Counted from the first letter of the stretch, positions 43,092 through 53,554 are shown. The stretch is 64,000 bases of DNA from Clostridia bacterium (GCA_910575245.1 CAJTEN010000001.1:124001-188000); one strand, 5' to 3'. Translations and numbers: made by a program. The notes: generated by a model from the sequence alone, not told the origin.

Positions 43092-44792
43092 ATGTTAAAT
43101 TACAAGCACTATCGTAAAAATCCGGTGGTAGATTATCCGGAGAGACAATGGCCAAACAGGGAGATCGGGAAAGCACCGATCTGGTGCAGCGTGGATCTGC
43201 GCGACGGTAATCAGGCGCTGATCGACCCGATGGTCGTATCTGAGAAGATAGAATTCTTTAATTATCTGATCAAGCTGGGATTCAAGGAGATAGAGGTTGG
43301 ATTTCCTGCGGCCAGCCAGATAGAATTTGATTTTCTGCGGCAGCTGGTCGACCGTAAGATGATTCCGGACGATGTGGTCGTACAGGTATTGACCCAGTGC
43401 CGGGAGGAACTGGTGGAGCGGACATTTGAGGCGATCGAGGGATGTAAACAGGCGATTGTGCATATTTACAATTCTACTTCCACACTGCAGCGGGATGTGG
43501 TCTTCCATATGGAGCGGCAGGAGATCACAAAGATTGCGGTGGAAGGAACGAAGATGGTGAAACGGCATGCTGCCAAATTCCCGGGCAGGATCATACTGGA
43601 ATATTCGCCGGAAAGCTTTACCGGTACAGAGTTGGATTATGCGCTGGAGATCTGTACAGCCGTACAGGAGGAATGGGGGCCGACGAAAGAGAATCCCATG
43701 ATCATTAACCTGCCTTCTACGGTGGAAACGAATACACCGAATGTATATGCGGATCAGATTGAGTGGATGAATACGCATTTTAAGAACAGAGAGAGCATTA
43801 TCTTAAGTGTGCATCCCCACAATGACAGAGGTACGGGGGTAGCCAGTGCGGAGCTGGCTTTGCTTGCCGGTGCCGAACGCGTGGAGGGTACTTTGTTCGG
43901 CAACGGTGAGAGGACCGGCAATGTGGACATCATGAATATAGCCTATAACATGTTCTCCCAGGGCATTGATCCGAAGCTGGCCATTGAGCATGTGAACGAG
44001 AGTATTGAAATATATGAGAGATGCTGTAAGATGCAGATTCACCCCAGACATCCTTATGCCGGCAAGCTGGTATTTACAGCCTTCTCCGGATCTCATCAGG
44101 ATGCCATCAATAAGGGTGTACAGGCTATGAAAGAGCGGGAAAGCGAGACCTGGCAGGTACCTTATCTCCCTATCGATCCGGCGGATATCGGCAGAGAGTA
44201 CGAGCCTATCGTGCGCATCAATTCCCAGTCCGGCAAGGGTGGCGTGGCTTTTATCATGGATACTTACTTCGGCTTCAAGCTGCCTAAGGGTATGCATAAA
44301 GAATTTGCCGGTGTGATCCAGAAGATTTCCGAGAAGCAAGGTGAGGTGTCGCCTGATCAGATTATGGATACCTTCCGCGAGCAGTATCTGGCCCGGAAGG
44401 AGCCGATCCATTTCCGCAAGCTGCGTGTGGATGACCTAAGCGGGGAGACGAAATCGCAGTTTGATACGAAGGTTACGGTTCTCTATACGGATGCAGGCGT
44501 GGAGAAGCGGTTCGAGGCTGTGGGCAACGGCCCTATCGACGCGGCGAAACGGGGTCTGCAGGAAGAGCTTGCTGTGGATATCAAGATTCTGGACTATGAA
44601 GAGCATGCATTGCAGAGCGGATCTAATTCCCAGGCGGCGGCATACATTCATCTGCTGGATGTGGAGAGTGGCCGGGTGACCTACGGAGTAGGGGTGAGTT
44701 CGAATATTACGAGAGCGTCAGTCAGGGCCGTCTTCTCGGCCATCAACAGGTTGGGGCTTGGAGAACATAAAAAAGACGAAAAGATTTTCTAA
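43092..44792 (+). CDS. leuA: 2-isopropylmalate synthase (long, actinobacterial-type LeuA)
   Basis: 566 residues. Catalytic barrel with DLRDGNQAL (near 37), HPHNDRGT (near 238) and GNGERTGN (near 275), then the C-terminal regulatory domain (about 430-566) for leucine feedback. It condenses acetyl-CoA and 2-ketoisovalerate in leucine synthesis. The opening (NPVVDYPERQWPNREIGKAP) is that of the type 2 LeuA family. It stands alone, without leuCDB near by. A long hairpin overlaps its stop codon. Confidence 0.95.
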   Translation: MLNYKHYRKNPVVDYPERQWPNREIGKAPIWCSVDLRDGNQALIDPMVVSEKIEFFNYLIKLGFKEIEVGFPAASQIEFDFLRQLVDRKMIPDDVVVQVLTQCREELVERTFEAIEGCKQAIVHIYNSTSTLQRDVVFHMERQEITKIAVEGTKMVKRHAAKFPGRIILEYSPESFTGTELDYALEICTAVQEEWGPTKENPMIINLPSTVETNTPNVYADQIEWMNTHFKNRESIILSVHPHNDRGTGVASAELALLAGAERVEGTLFGNGERTGNVDIMNIAYNMFSQGIDPKLAIEHVNESIEIYERCCKMQIHPRHPYAGKLVFTAFSGSHQDAINKGVQAMKERESETWQVPYLPIDPADIGREYEPIVRINSQSGKGGVAFIMDTYFGFKLPKGMHKEFAGVIQKISEKQGEVSPDQIMDTFREQYLARKEPIHFRKLRVDDLSGETKSQFDTKVTVLYTDAGVEKRFEAVGNGPIDAAKRGLQEELAVDIKILDYEEHALQSGSNSQAAAYIHLLDVESGRVTYGVGVSSNITRASVRAVFSAINRLGLGEHKKDEKIF

Positions 44793-44860
44793 GGCGTCAA
44801 AGGACGCCGCCTAAGAAAATCTAAGTTTCGTCTTGAAGAACCGCCTTAAGGCGATTCTTC
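44773..44860 (+). other. Two hairpins over and after the leuA stop codon
   Basis: AAGACGAAA (44773-44781) pairs with TTTCGTCTT (44826-44834); inside, AGATTTTCT pairs with AGAAAATCT and GGCGTC with GACGCC, so the stop codon (44790-44792) lies within the stem. A second hairpin, GAAGAA with TTCTTC and GCC with GGC, follows at 44835-44860. There is no T-run. It may block 3' exonucleases or end transcription weakly. Confidence 0.65.
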
Positions 44861-44912
44861 CGAAATGGTTCATGTATTATAGAAAGTCAAACTATATGGG
44901 AAGGGTGAATGT

Positions 44913-45626
44913 ATGGGACAGTTGGAGCAATTACAGGAATGGGTGAGAGAGAGTAATAATATCGTATTCTTCGGCGGAGCGGGAGTTTCGACGGAGAGCG
45001 GGATTCCGGATTTCAGGAGTGTGGACGGGCTGTATAATCAGCAGTATGATTATCCGCCGGAGACCATCTTAAGCCACACCTTTTACAGACAGAAACCGGA
45101 GGAGTTCTATCGCTTCTACCGGGCGAAGATGCTCTGTCTGGATGCGAAACCCAATGCAGCTCACAGGAAACTGGCGCAGTGGGAGCAGGAAGGAAAGCTG
45201 AAGGCTGTGGTGACACAGAACATCGACGGGCTTCATCAGGCGGCGGGAAGCAAAGTGGTGCTGGAACTGCACGGATCCGTATTACGGAACTACTGCGAGC
45301 GCTGCAGGGCTTCCTATGACGCGGAGTATATCCTGCATTCGGAGGGAGTGCCAGCGTGTACCTGCGGCGGCAGTATCAAGCCGGATGTGGTGCTGTATGA
45401 GGAAGGGTTGGACCAGAAGACGATTTCGGATGCGGTGCATTATATCAGTGAGGCAGATGTACTGATTGTGGGAGGAACATCGCTTGCCGTATATCCGGCG
45501 GCAGGACTTTTGGATTATTACAGAGGAAATAAGCTGGTACTGGTGAACAAGACACCTACCCCGCGGGATTCAGTCGCTGATCTGGTCGTGCAGGGCAGTA
45601 TCGGGGAGATTTTCGCACAGCTATAG
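44913..45626 (+). CDS. cobB: Sirtuin-type NAD-dependent deacylase
   Basis: 237 residues. NAD-binding motifs GAGVSTESGIPDFRS (near 22) and TQNIDGLH (near 99), catalytic His in LELHGS (near 120), and zinc cysteines CERC...CTCGG (near 130-155). It removes acyl groups from lysines using NAD. Full length. It is followed within 100 nt by the DUF951 gene. Confidence 0.94.
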   Translation: MGQLEQLQEWVRESNNIVFFGGAGVSTESGIPDFRSVDGLYNQQYDYPPETILSHTFYRQKPEEFYRFYRAKMLCLDAKPNAAHRKLAQWEQEGKLKAVVTQNIDGLHQAAGSKVVLELHGSVLRNYCERCRASYDAEYILHSEGVPACTCGGSIKPDVVLYEEGLDQKTISDAVHYISEADVLIVGGTSLAVYPAAGLLDYYRGNKLVLVNKTPTPRDSVADLVVQGSIGEIFAQL

Positions 45627-45720
45627 CACCTTGCCGTATGGACGATTGAACGGTTAGAAACCGATGGCAGAGGACCGGAATGCCTGTAAAGCGAAAGGCA
45701 GGCAGTACAGGAAAGGAGTC

Positions 45721-45924
45721 ATGGCCGGTATGGATATTCAGGTCGGAGATATATTGAAACTTAAGAAACAACATCCTTGCGGATCCAAGGAGTGGGAAGT
45801 GCTGCGGATCGGTGCGGACTTCCGTCTGAAGTGTACAGGATGCGGACATCAGATCATGATCGCACGAAGACAGGCTGAGAAGAATGTCAGGGAGATCCTT
45901 CGCGGCGGGAAGGGTGAAGGATAA
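45721..45924 (+). CDS. DUF951-family protein
   Basis: 67 residues from the ATG at 45721 (AAAGGAG 6 nt upstream; a longer frame from 45664 has no site). The motif HPCGSKEWEVLRIGADFRLK followed by CTGCGHQIMI is the DUF951 signature. These small Firmicutes proteins usually sit close to rpsF. Function unknown; the Cys pair may bind metal. Confidence 0.88.
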   Translation: MAGMDIQVGDILKLKKQHPCGSKEWEVLRIGADFRLKCTGCGHQIMIARRQAEKNVREILRGGKGEG

Positions 45925-45960
45925 AGAGCTGGCTTGAGTAAAAACTTTAAGAAAAACACC

Positions 45961-45989
45961 TTGCAGATTCCGGCCTCTTATGGTATCAT
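45961..45989 (+). promoter_or_regulatory. Promoter of rpsF-ssb-rpsR
   Basis: TTGCAG (45961-45966), 17 bp, TATCAT (45984-45989), about 94 bp before the rpsF start. Confidence 0.6.
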
Positions 45990-46082
45990 TAATACCCGTG
46001 ATATACTAATGTGACTTAAAAGTCAGTCATCCTTGCTCCTTTCATGCAGAGAGGGGCCAGAGACCAAAAGGAGGAAACGAGC

Positions 46083-46373
46083 ATGAACAAATACGAATTA
46101 GCCGTTGTTGTTAGTGCAAAGATCGAAGATGACGAGAGAGCCGCTACTTTAGAGAAAGCCAAGGCTCTGGTAGAGAGATTCGGCGGACAGATTACCAATG
46201 TTGATGACTGGGGTAAGAGGAGATTAGCCTACGAAGTACAGAAAATGAAAGAGGCTTATTACTATTTCATCCAGTTCGACGCAGAGAGCACTGTTCCGGC
46301 GGAGATCGAGAGCCGTATCCGTATTATGGATAACGTCATCAGATATCTGTGCGTAAGACAAGACGAGAAATAG
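46083..46373 (+). CDS. rpsF: Ribosomal protein bS6
   Basis: 96 residues from the ATG at 46083 (AGGAGG 8 nt upstream). Typical S6: KYELAVVVSAKIED, VDDWGKRRLAYEVQKMKEAYY, NVIRYLCVR. It binds 16S rRNA together with S18, which is encoded two genes later in the same operon. Confidence 0.97.
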   Translation: MNKYELAVVVSAKIEDDERAATLEKAKALVERFGGQITNVDDWGKRRLAYEVQKMKEAYYYFIQFDAESTVPAEIESRIRIMDNVIRYLCVRQDEK

Positions 46374-46385
46374 AAAGAGGCATTT

Positions 46386-46829
46386 ATGAACAAAGTAATA
46401 TTGATGGGGCGTTTGACGAGAGATCCTGAGGTAAGATATTCCCAGGGCGAGAACGCCATGGCAGTTGCGAGATATACATTGGCCGTAGACCGCAGATTCA
46501 ACCGTAATAATGACGATCAGACTGCAGATTTTATCAATTGTGTTGCTTTTGGCAGAGCGGGTGAGTTCGCTGAGAAATATCTGCATAAGGGAACGAAGAT
46601 TGCAATTACGGGACGCATCCAGACGGGCAGTTATACCAATAAGGATGGTGTCAAAGTATATACAACAGAAGTTGTGATAGAGGAACAGGAATTTGCCGAG
46701 AGCAAGAACAGTGCCGGAAATGCCGATAACAGTGGGTTTGCTCCTGCGGGAAGACCTGCCCCGGCAGCAGCCGGAGACGGTTTTATGAATATTCCTGACG
46801 GAATCGATGAGGAACTGCCGTTCAACTAA
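46386..46829 (+). CDS. ssb: Single-stranded DNA-binding protein
   Basis: 147 residues. OB-fold ([42 protein letters not shown]) in residues 1-105, then a flexible linker and the acidic tip DEELPFN that binds partner proteins. It lies between rpsF and rpsR, as in most Firmicutes. Confidence 0.97.
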   Translation: MNKVILMGRLTRDPEVRYSQGENAMAVARYTLAVDRRFNRNNDDQTADFINCVAFGRAGEFAEKYLHKGTKIAITGRIQTGSYTNKDGVKVYTTEVVIEEQEFAESKNSAGNADNSGFAPAGRPAPAAAGDGFMNIPDGIDEELPFN

Positions 46830-46849
46830 ATCAGAAGGAGGCAAGAACC

Positions 46850-47113
46850 ATGGCATTTAACAAGACAGACAGGCCTGATTACCCTGCAAAGAAAAAGGGC
46901 GGAATGCGCAGAAGAAAGAAAGTATGTGTATTTTGCGGTAAAGATAATGTGATCGATTACAAGGATACCAATAAACTGAAAAGATACGTATCAGAAAGAG
47001 GTAAGATTCTTCCCAGAAGGATTACCGGTAACTGTGCGAAGCATCAGCGTGCGTTGACGGCAGCGATCAAGCGCGCAAGACACGTAGCGCTTATGCCTTA
47101 CGTTCAGGATTAA
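46850..47113 (+). CDS. rpsR: Ribosomal protein bS18
   Basis: 87 residues, with a longer N-terminus than usual. [10 protein letters not shown] (with a Cys pair), [21 protein letters not shown] and [11 protein letters not shown] are typical, and the cysteines suggest the zinc-binding form. Last gene of the rpsF operon. Confidence 0.97.
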   Translation: MAFNKTDRPDYPAKKKGGMRRRKKVCVFCGKDNVIDYKDTNKLKRYVSERGKILPRRITGNCAKHQRALTAAIKRARHVALMPYVQD

Positions 47114-47154
47114 AAGCTGTGTAGATTATGCAGTGATATGCAGTGAGCATAGGA

Positions 47155-47195
47155 AGAGACTTGCGTACCGGAATGGTACGGGGTCTCTTTTTTTA
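47155..47195 (+). terminator. Terminator of the rpsF operon
   Basis: AGAGAC pairs with GTCTCT and GCGTACC with GGTACG; seven or more T follow. Confidence 0.88.
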
Positions 47196-47386
47196 TGAAG
47201 AATATAGATGCCTGCTGTATGATATGCCGGCGCCGCATCCCACATAATGTCATTTCATACGGAAAAAAGTCTATATATTGGAGTGGCATGAATCTCCAAA
47301 AAATGCTATACTTATGATGGTGTGTAACTGTGGGAAGATATCGCCGCAGGAAATTCGAACCTATACTTCAGAATGGAAGAGAGCGG

Positions 47387-49444
47387 ATGAAGAACAGCAT
47401 TAAGTTAAAAGGAAGAATGAAGTCTTACATACAATCTTCATTATACCTGGGATTCCTGCTGATCGCTGTGGATATCCTGATCTATTTTATAGATTACAGG
47501 GCAGGCATAGTGCTGAGCGGATTTATATTATTCTATTTTGGAATTGTTCTGTATATGATGTTTTACAATAAGCCGGTAATTATGAATGAACTGGTCAGTT
47601 TTGCGACGCAGTACGGGCAGATTCAGAAGCGGCTTCTGCGTGATTTAGAGCTGCCCCATGCTCTTTTGGATGAATCGGGCAGAATTATTTGGACTAATAT
47701 AGCGTTTGAGCGCATGGTGCATCAGGAGAAGGGATACCGGAAATCTGTTACTTCACTATTTCCCTCGATTACGCGGGACAAGCTTCCGGGTGAGAACGAG
47801 GAGGATGAAGTAGAATTCGATGTGGAATTTGAAGCCGGTAATTATATTGCGAAGCTGAAGAAGATTTCTCTGCGCGAGATGGCCGAGAACAGTGATATCA
47901 TAGAAGTGAAGGGCTATGACGGCTATTTGATAGCACTCTATCTGTTTGATGAGACGGCTCTGAAGATCGCGCTGAGGGAAGTGGATAATCAGTCATTGGC
48001 CGTGGGGCTGATCTATCTTGATAACTATGATGAAGCACTGGAAAGTGTGGAGGAAGTCAGAAGGTCTCTTCTGATTGCGCTGATCGACCGTAAGGTAAAT
48101 AAATATATTGCGGCTCTTGACGGTATCTGCAGGAAACTGGAGAAGGACAAATATTTTGTCATTATGCGCAAGGAATCTGCCGTACAGCTTCAGGAGAACC
48201 GTTTCGACCTGCTGGAGGATGTCAAGACAGTAAATATCGGTAATGAGATGGCTGTTACGATCAGCATCGGTATGGGATATAATGGTTTAAGCTATTCGCA
48301 GAACTATGAATTTGCCCGCAACGCCATTGATATTGCACTGGGCCGAGGGGGAGACCAGGCGGTAGTGAAGGTGCCGGAGAATGTCACTTATTACGGCGGC
48401 AAGAGTCAGCAGGTAGAGAAGAGTACACGGGTTAAGGCCCGGGTTAAGGCTCATGCTTTTAAGGAGATCGTATCCGTTAAGGATGAAGTATATGTCATGG
48501 GGCACCGGATGGGCGACGCAGACAGCTTCGGCGCTTCCGTGGGTATCTACAGGATCGCCAAGACACTGGATAAGACAGCGCATATTGTGCTGAACGATAT
48601 CGGTGCGTCCATGCAGCCTATGGTGGATATGTTCAGAAATAATGATGAATATGAAGAGAATATGATCATTAATAACACGCAGGCGTTAGAGATGGTCGGC
48701 AATAATGCAGTGCTTGTGGTGGTGGATGTCAGTAAGCCCAGCATCACGGAATGCCCGGAGCTGTTGAAGCGCTGTAAGTCCGTAGTGGTTCTGGACCATC
48801 ACAGGCAGGGAACTGAGATTATTGAGAATGCAACGCTTTCTTATATTGAATCATATGCTTCGTCAGCCTGTGAGATGGTATCTGAGATCCTGCAGTATAC
48901 CAGTGATACGCTGCGCCTGCGTCCGGAGGAAGCCGATTGCATGTATTCGGGTATCATGATAGATACCAATAATTTTATGACGAAGACGGGCGTCAGAACC
49001 TTTGAGGCGGCGGCTTTTCTTCGCAGGAACGGTGCGGATATGACACGTGTCAGGAAGATGTTCCGGGATGACGCTGCAGAATATAAAGCGAAGGCCTATG
49101 CCGTCAGCCATGCGGAGATTTACCGGACATGCTATGCGATTTCAGTGTTCCATGGCGATGAACTGGCCAGCCCTACTGTAATCGGGGCGCAGGCGGCCAA
49201 TGAATTGCTGAATGTGAAGGGAATCAAGGCGAGTTTCATTCTTACGCCGTATAACGGTATGATCTATATCAGTGCCCGTTCAATCGATGAAGTGAATGTA
49301 CAGGTTATCATGGAGAGAATGGGCGGCGGCGGGCATCTTAATATAGCCGGGACCCAGATAGAGAATGGTACGGTTGAGGAGGGAATTGTCTCAATCAAAA
49401 AGACGCTTGATGCAATGATTGCGGAAGGCGAGCTGGATGGATAA
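47387..49444 (+). CDS. gdpP: c-di-AMP phosphodiesterase GdpP
   Basis: 685 residues from the ATG at 47387 (a GTG at 47330 is possible but has no clear site). Two membrane helices (about 15-35 and 40-58), a PAS-like region, a degenerate GGDEF domain (about 170-310), then DHH-DHHA1 with [10 protein letters not shown] (near 368), LDHHRQGTE (near 470), DTNNF and [10 protein letters not shown] (near 645). It degrades c-di-AMP and so opposes CdaA, encoded 8 kb away. It is first in the gdpP-rplI-dnaB set. Confidence 0.96.
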   Translation: MKNSIKLKGRMKSYIQSSLYLGFLLIAVDILIYFIDYRAGIVLSGFILFYFGIVLYMMFYNKPVIMNELVSFATQYGQIQKRLLRDLELPHALLDESGRIIWTNIAFERMVHQEKGYRKSVTSLFPSITRDKLPGENEEDEVEFDVEFEAGNYIAKLKKISLREMAENSDIIEVKGYDGYLIALYLFDETALKIALREVDNQSLAVGLIYLDNYDEALESVEEVRRSLLIALIDRKVNKYIAALDGICRKLEKDKYFVIMRKESAVQLQENRFDLLEDVKTVNIGNEMAVTISIGMGYNGLSYSQNYEFARNAIDIALGRGGDQAVVKVPENVTYYGGKSQQVEKSTRVKARVKAHAFKEIVSVKDEVYVMGHRMGDADSFGASVGIYRIAKTLDKTAHIVLNDIGASMQPMVDMFRNNDEYEENMIINNTQALEMVGNNAVLVVVDVSKPSITECPELLKRCKSVVVLDHHRQGTEIIENATLSYIESYASSACEMVSEILQYTSDTLRLRPEEADCMYSGIMIDTNNFMTKTGVRTFEAAAFLRRNGADMTRVRKMFRDDAAEYKAKAYAVSHAEIYRTCYAISVFHGDELASPTVIGAQAANELLNVKGIKASFILTPYNGMIYISARSIDEVNVQVIMERMGGGGHLNIAGTQIENGTVEEGIVSIKKTLDAMIAEGELDG

Positions 49445-49503
49445 AGGGTGTGCCTGTTTCAGGGATAACGATGCAATGGCACACCGGAAAGCGGGGAAAG
49501 AAG

Positions 49504-49953
49504 ATGAAAGTTATTTTATTGGAGGATGTGAAATCACTTGGCAAGAAAGGCGAGATCGTGAATGTAAGCGACGGTTATGCCCGGAATTTCGTATTGCCCA
49601 AGAAGCTGGGTGTCGAGGCTAATTCCGCTAATATGAATGATCTGAAGCTTCAGAAGGCCAATGCGGATAAAGTGGCACAGGAACAGCTGGAGGCGGCCAG
49701 AGAACTGGCAGAGGTGCTGAAAACCAAGGAAGTTGTTCTTAAGATGAAGTCCGGGGAAGGCGGAAGGGCCTTCGGGTCGGTTTCTTCCAAAGAAATTGCT
49801 TCTGCGGCCAAAACACAGTGCGGGCTGGAGATTGACAAGAAGAAGATCCAGCTCCCGGAGGCGATCAAGGCTCTTGGCGTATATGAAGTCAATATCAAAC
49901 TTCATACGAAGGTGACCGGACAGCTTAAGGTTAAGGTAGTGGAGGATAAATAA
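49504..49953 (+). CDS. rplI: Ribosomal protein bL9
   Basis: 149 residues from the ATG at 49504 (GGGGAAAG upstream). [35 protein letters not shown] is the L9 N-terminal domain, followed by the long helix and the C-terminal domain. It lies in the usual place between gdpP and dnaB. Confidence 0.97.
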   Translation: MKVILLEDVKSLGKKGEIVNVSDGYARNFVLPKKLGVEANSANMNDLKLQKANADKVAQEQLEAARELAEVLKTKEVVLKMKSGEGGRAFGSVSSKEIASAAKTQCGLEIDKKKIQLPEAIKALGVYEVNIKLHTKVTGQLKVKVVEDK

Positions 49954-50035
49954 GAAGGCCTTCGGGAGTTACCTGACAGGCCGCGGAATTCAGGATGCAG
50001 GTACGGATAAGAAACTGACAGGCAGGTGACAGGCG

Positions 50036-51367
50036 TTGGAAGAGGCATTACTGAAGAGAATATTACCGCACAGCATGGAAGCGGAGCAGTCTGTCATCGG
50101 TTCCATGATTATGGACAGGGAGGCGATCATTGTTGCCTCAGAGATTGTCCTGGGTGAGGACTTTTATAATAAACAATACGGCGTAGTCTTTGATACCATG
50201 GTGGAATTGAATGATGAAGGCCGGCCGGTGGATTTGGTTACGCTTCAGGACCGGCTGAAGGAGAAGGACGTGCCTCCGGAGGTAAGCAGCCTGGAATTTA
50301 TCAGGGATCTTATCACGGCCGTTCCCACATCGGCCAACATCAAGCATTATGCCAATATCGTGGCGGAGAAGGCCACGCTGCGTAGGCTGATCCGCATCAA
50401 TGAGGATATTGCCAATACCTGTTATGTGGGCAAGGACAGCCTTGAAGATATTCTGGCTGATACGGAAAAAAGGGTTTTTGACCTGGTACAGCGCAGAAAC
50501 ACAGGAGAGTTTGTACCGATCAGGCAGATTGTCATGAATGCCATGGACAATATCGAGAAGGCATCCCATAACAAGGGCAATGTAACAGGCGTTGCCACAG
50601 GATTTCTGGATCTGGATTACAGAACCGCCGGTATGCAGCCTTCCGACCTCATTCTGGTGGCTGCAAGACCTTCCATGGGGAAGACTGCCTTCGTGCTGAA
50701 TATAGCCCAGTATGTGGCTTTTAAGCAGGCTAAAACGGTGGCTATCTTCAGTCTGGAAATGTCAAAGGAGCAGCTGGTGAATCGTCTTTTCTCCATGGAA
50801 TCAAAGGTAGATTCCCAGCATCTGCGTACAGGGAATCTGTCGGATGTGGAGTGGGAGAAGCTGATCGAGAGCGCAGGCGCAATCGGCAGGTCGAATCTGA
50901 TCATTGACGATACGCCGGGAATCAGTATCTCGGAGCTGCGTTCGAAATGCCGTAAGTACAAGTTAGAGCATAATTTGGAGATGATCATTATTGATTACCT
51001 GCAGTTGATGTCAGGGAGCGGCAGGTCCACGGATTCCAGGCAGCAGGAGATTTCGGACATATCCCGGTCACTCAAGGCGCTGGCCAGGGAGCTGCATGTA
51101 CCGGTGATTGCATTATCCCAGCTCAGCCGTGCGGTAGAGCAGCGGCCGGATCACAGACCGATGTTATCAGACCTGCGTGAGTCGGGGGCCATTGAGCAGG
51201 ATGCCGATGTGGTCATGTTCATATACAGGGACGATTATTACAACAAGGATACAGAGAAGAAGGGAATTGCGGAGATCATTATAGCGAAGCAGAGAAACGG
51301 CCCGATCGGCACTGTGGAACTGGTATGGCTTCCGGATTTTACCAAATTTGCAAATCTGCAGAGATAA
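50036..51367 (+). CDS. dnaB: Replicative DNA helicase DnaB
   Basis: 443 residues, TTG start at 50036 with AGGCAGGTGA upstream. N-terminal primase-interaction domain (about 1-150) and RecA-like motor with ARPSMGKTAF (near 212), MIIIDYLQLM (near 320) and LSQLSRAVEQRPDHRPMLSDLRESG (near 360). It unwinds DNA at the replication fork. No intein. Full length. Confidence 0.97.
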   Translation: MEEALLKRILPHSMEAEQSVIGSMIMDREAIIVASEIVLGEDFYNKQYGVVFDTMVELNDEGRPVDLVTLQDRLKEKDVPPEVSSLEFIRDLITAVPTSANIKHYANIVAEKATLRRLIRINEDIANTCYVGKDSLEDILADTEKRVFDLVQRRNTGEFVPIRQIVMNAMDNIEKASHNKGNVTGVATGFLDLDYRTAGMQPSDLILVAARPSMGKTAFVLNIAQYVAFKQAKTVAIFSLEMSKEQLVNRLFSMESKVDSQHLRTGNLSDVEWEKLIESAGAIGRSNLIIDDTPGISISELRSKCRKYKLEHNLEMIIIDYLQLMSGSGRSTDSRQQEISDISRSLKALARELHVPVIALSQLSRAVEQRPDHRPMLSDLRESGAIEQDADVVMFIYRDDYYNKDTEKKGIAEIIIAKQRNGPIGTVELVWLPDFTKFANLQR

Positions 51368-51497
51368 ATTAACAAAAACTACAGAGGAGCAGGAACGCGA
51401 AGATACGAAAGAGACAAGCCTAAGGGGGAGTCTCTTTTTTATTGTACCGGTTGTTGGAAAAAGGAAGAGGATGAAGACTTCAGAAAGGGGAGAGAGA

Positions 51498-52298
51498 ATG
51501 GAACAGAAAACAATCTACTACATATCAGAGGCTGCCAGGAAGGTGCAGGTAGAAAGCCATGTACTGCGCTACTGGGAGGAAGAACTGGAGCTTCCCATAA
51601 TGCGCAATGAAATGGGACACCGCTATTACACGGAACAGGATATCAAGCAGCTGCAGGAGATAAAACAGCTGAAGGAGCAAGGGCTTCAGCTCAAGGCAAT
51701 CCGTACGCTCCTGTTCCGGATGCCCGGGACATCAAATAGAAAAACGGAGGATATATTTATGCAGCAGGTAAGCCAGACGATGGAAACGGAGGATAAAGCA
51801 GCCACGACAGCACATGAGAGCGAAAGCGAATACAAGACGGCGGAGAAACCATATCGCGCGGAAGGGGAAAATACAACGGACAGGAAAGACAGCCAGCCTG
51901 AAGGAGGTATATCGGAAGAAGTGGACATTGACAAGCCACAGCGGTTCGTAGTTGCGTTGTCAAAAGAAAAGGAAGAGCCGGCAGAGGCGGAACAGGGACT
52001 GGCGGATACGGATAAGAGCCGGAAGGCGGCCAGACTGCAATATCTCCTCCAGCATATGATTACGGAGGCGGTCAGATCAGCAAATAAGGAGTTGTGTACG
52101 GATGTCAAGGAAAGTATCCTGAAGGAACTTGACTATCAGTTTCGGATGCAGGAGGAACGGGATGAGGAGCGCTGGAAGAAAGAGGAAGAGCATTATCGTA
52201 AGATTGATGAGATGATTCGGGAGCGTCACAGGCCGAAGGACAGGCTTGGAAGAGGAAAAAAGAAATCCCCCGTCAAGGACGATACGATCAGCTTCTGA
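51498..52298 (+). CDS. MerR-like DNA-binding protein with long charged tail
   Basis: 266 residues from the ATG at 51498 (GGGGAGAGAG upstream). Residues 5-75 form a MerR-type helix-turn-helix (YYISEAARKVQVESHVLRYWEEE, then GHRYYTEQDIKQLQEIKQLKEQG). The rest is a charged, low-complexity linker (about 85-175) followed by a helical C-terminal part with EERDEERWKKEEEHYRKIDEM. This recalls RacA/DUF3967-type proteins that bind DNA and a second partner, but the role is unknown. It follows dnaB by 130 nt. Confidence 0.75.
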   Translation: MEQKTIYYISEAARKVQVESHVLRYWEEELELPIMRNEMGHRYYTEQDIKQLQEIKQLKEQGLQLKAIRTLLFRMPGTSNRKTEDIFMQQVSQTMETEDKAATTAHESESEYKTAEKPYRAEGENTTDRKDSQPEGGISEEVDIDKPQRFVVALSKEKEEPAEAEQGLADTDKSRKAARLQYLLQHMITEAVRSANKELCTDVKESILKELDYQFRMQEERDEERWKKEEEHYRKIDEMIRERHRPKDRLGRGKKKSPVKDDTISF

Positions 52299-52351
52299 TC
52301 TTGTCATCCCGGCGGGGAAAGTGAGTCTGCTTCGACTCCTTTACCGGTGAA

Positions 52352-52522
52352 TTAGCCCTGTGCGATGGAACCTGTAGGACAGGCACCTGCGCAGGAACCG
52401 CAGTCGATGCATTTACTCGGGTCGATTTCGAACTTGCCGTCACCCATGCTGATCGCGCCTACCGGGCACTGTGCCTCACAAGCGCCACAAGATACACAGC
52501 CGTCATTAATTACGAATGCCAT
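52352..52522 (-). CDS. Small 2x[4Fe-4S] ferredoxin
   Basis: 56 residues, starting MAFVINDGCVSCGACEAQCP and with a second CIDCGSCAGACPTGSI motif. Two C-x2-C-x2-C-x3-C(P) sets bind two [4Fe-4S] clusters, as in clostridial ferredoxins. AGGAGG lies before the ATG. It is 139 bp downstream of pflA on the same strand and may supply electrons to PflA or to pyruvate metabolism in general. Confidence 0.95.
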   Translation of the reverse strand: MAFVINDGCVSCGACEAQCPVGAISMGDGKFEIDPSKCIDCGSCAGACPTGSIAQG

Positions 52523-52661
52523 ATTGATATCCTCCTTATGTTATAAAACTATGTGAGATTGATAGAAATTTATCAACTAAACTTATTTTAATATAAAAGA
52601 ACCCAATATACAAGTGCCAATTATTGAAAACAATAACTTCATGGTAACAGTTACAACTGTG

Positions 52662-53432
52662 TTACGCATGCGGAAGCAGACCGAGTTCCTCGCGGCGCTT
52701 GCGGACACCGTCCAGGATCACCTGTTTCTTCTCAATCAGTTTATTCTTGTCCATGGGTTCCACACCTTCCAGTTTGTAGGCCATACCAAGCTTCTCATAT
52801 TTCGGCTTGCCCATGGTGTGGTAGGGAAGGGCGTCCAGTGCCTTGAGGTTCGTGAATGCGCCGATGAAGTAGCCGAGCTGATACAAGTATTTATCATCGT
52901 CGGTAATACCGGGAACGATAACGTGTCGGATCCACATATCCACACGCTTCTCGTTCAGATATTCCGCGAAGGCGAGGATACCGTCATTAGGCTGAGAAGT
53001 CAGTTCTTTATGCTTCTCGGGATCGATATGTTTGATGTCCAGCATCACCAGGTCGGTCATCGTCATCAGTTCGTCCAGTTTGGCAAGCCATTCGGGATTG
53101 GCATTCTTCTTATAGGCAATACCGGAGGAATCGATACAGGTGTGGATATTCTTCTGCTTAGCCAGACGGAACAGATCCAGCAGAAAATCGACCTGCATCA
53201 GAGGTTCCCCTCCCGTTACGGTGATGCCGCCGCCCTTATAGAAGCTGATATTGCGTTCGTACTGTTCAATAATATATGACGGCTCCATCAATGTACCGCC
53301 GTTCATTTCCCAGGTGTCGGGATTATGGCAGTATGCGCAGCGCATAGGACAGCCCTGCACGAATACGACGAACCTGACGCCCGGTCCGTCCACAGTACCG
53401 AAACTTTCTAAGGAGTGTATTCTTCCCTGCAT
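52662..53432 (-). CDS. pflA: Pyruvate formate-lyase activating enzyme
   Basis: 256 residues. Radical SAM motif CPMRCAYC (near 30, C-x3-C-x2-C) after GRIHSLESFGTVDGPGVRFVVF, and further family motifs GGGITVTGGEPLMQ (near 67) and PGITDDD. It abstracts a hydrogen from the glycyl-radical Gly. It lies downstream of the radical subunit but behind a strong terminator, so it probably has its own promoter (a minus-strand TATACT near 53524). Confidence 0.96.
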   Translation of the reverse strand: MQGRIHSLESFGTVDGPGVRFVVFVQGCPMRCAYCHNPDTWEMNGGTLMEPSYIIEQYERNISFYKGGGITVTGGEPLMQVDFLLDLFRLAKQKNIHTCIDSSGIAYKKNANPEWLAKLDELMTMTDLVMLDIKHIDPEKHKELTSQPNDGILAFAEYLNEKRVDMWIRHVIVPGITDDDKYLYQLGYFIGAFTNLKALDALPYHTMGKPKYEKLGMAYKLEGVEPMDKNKLIEKKQVILDGVRKRREELGLLPHA

Positions 53433-53554
53433 AAGTTTAAACCTTCTTTCTGTTCAGATATGTTATTATGGGCAAAATTGGAAATTCGCCTTCAGCCTTG
53501 GAAAGCTGACGTAAATATAGTATAACCCTTACCGAGCAAAAAAACCAGACTTTT

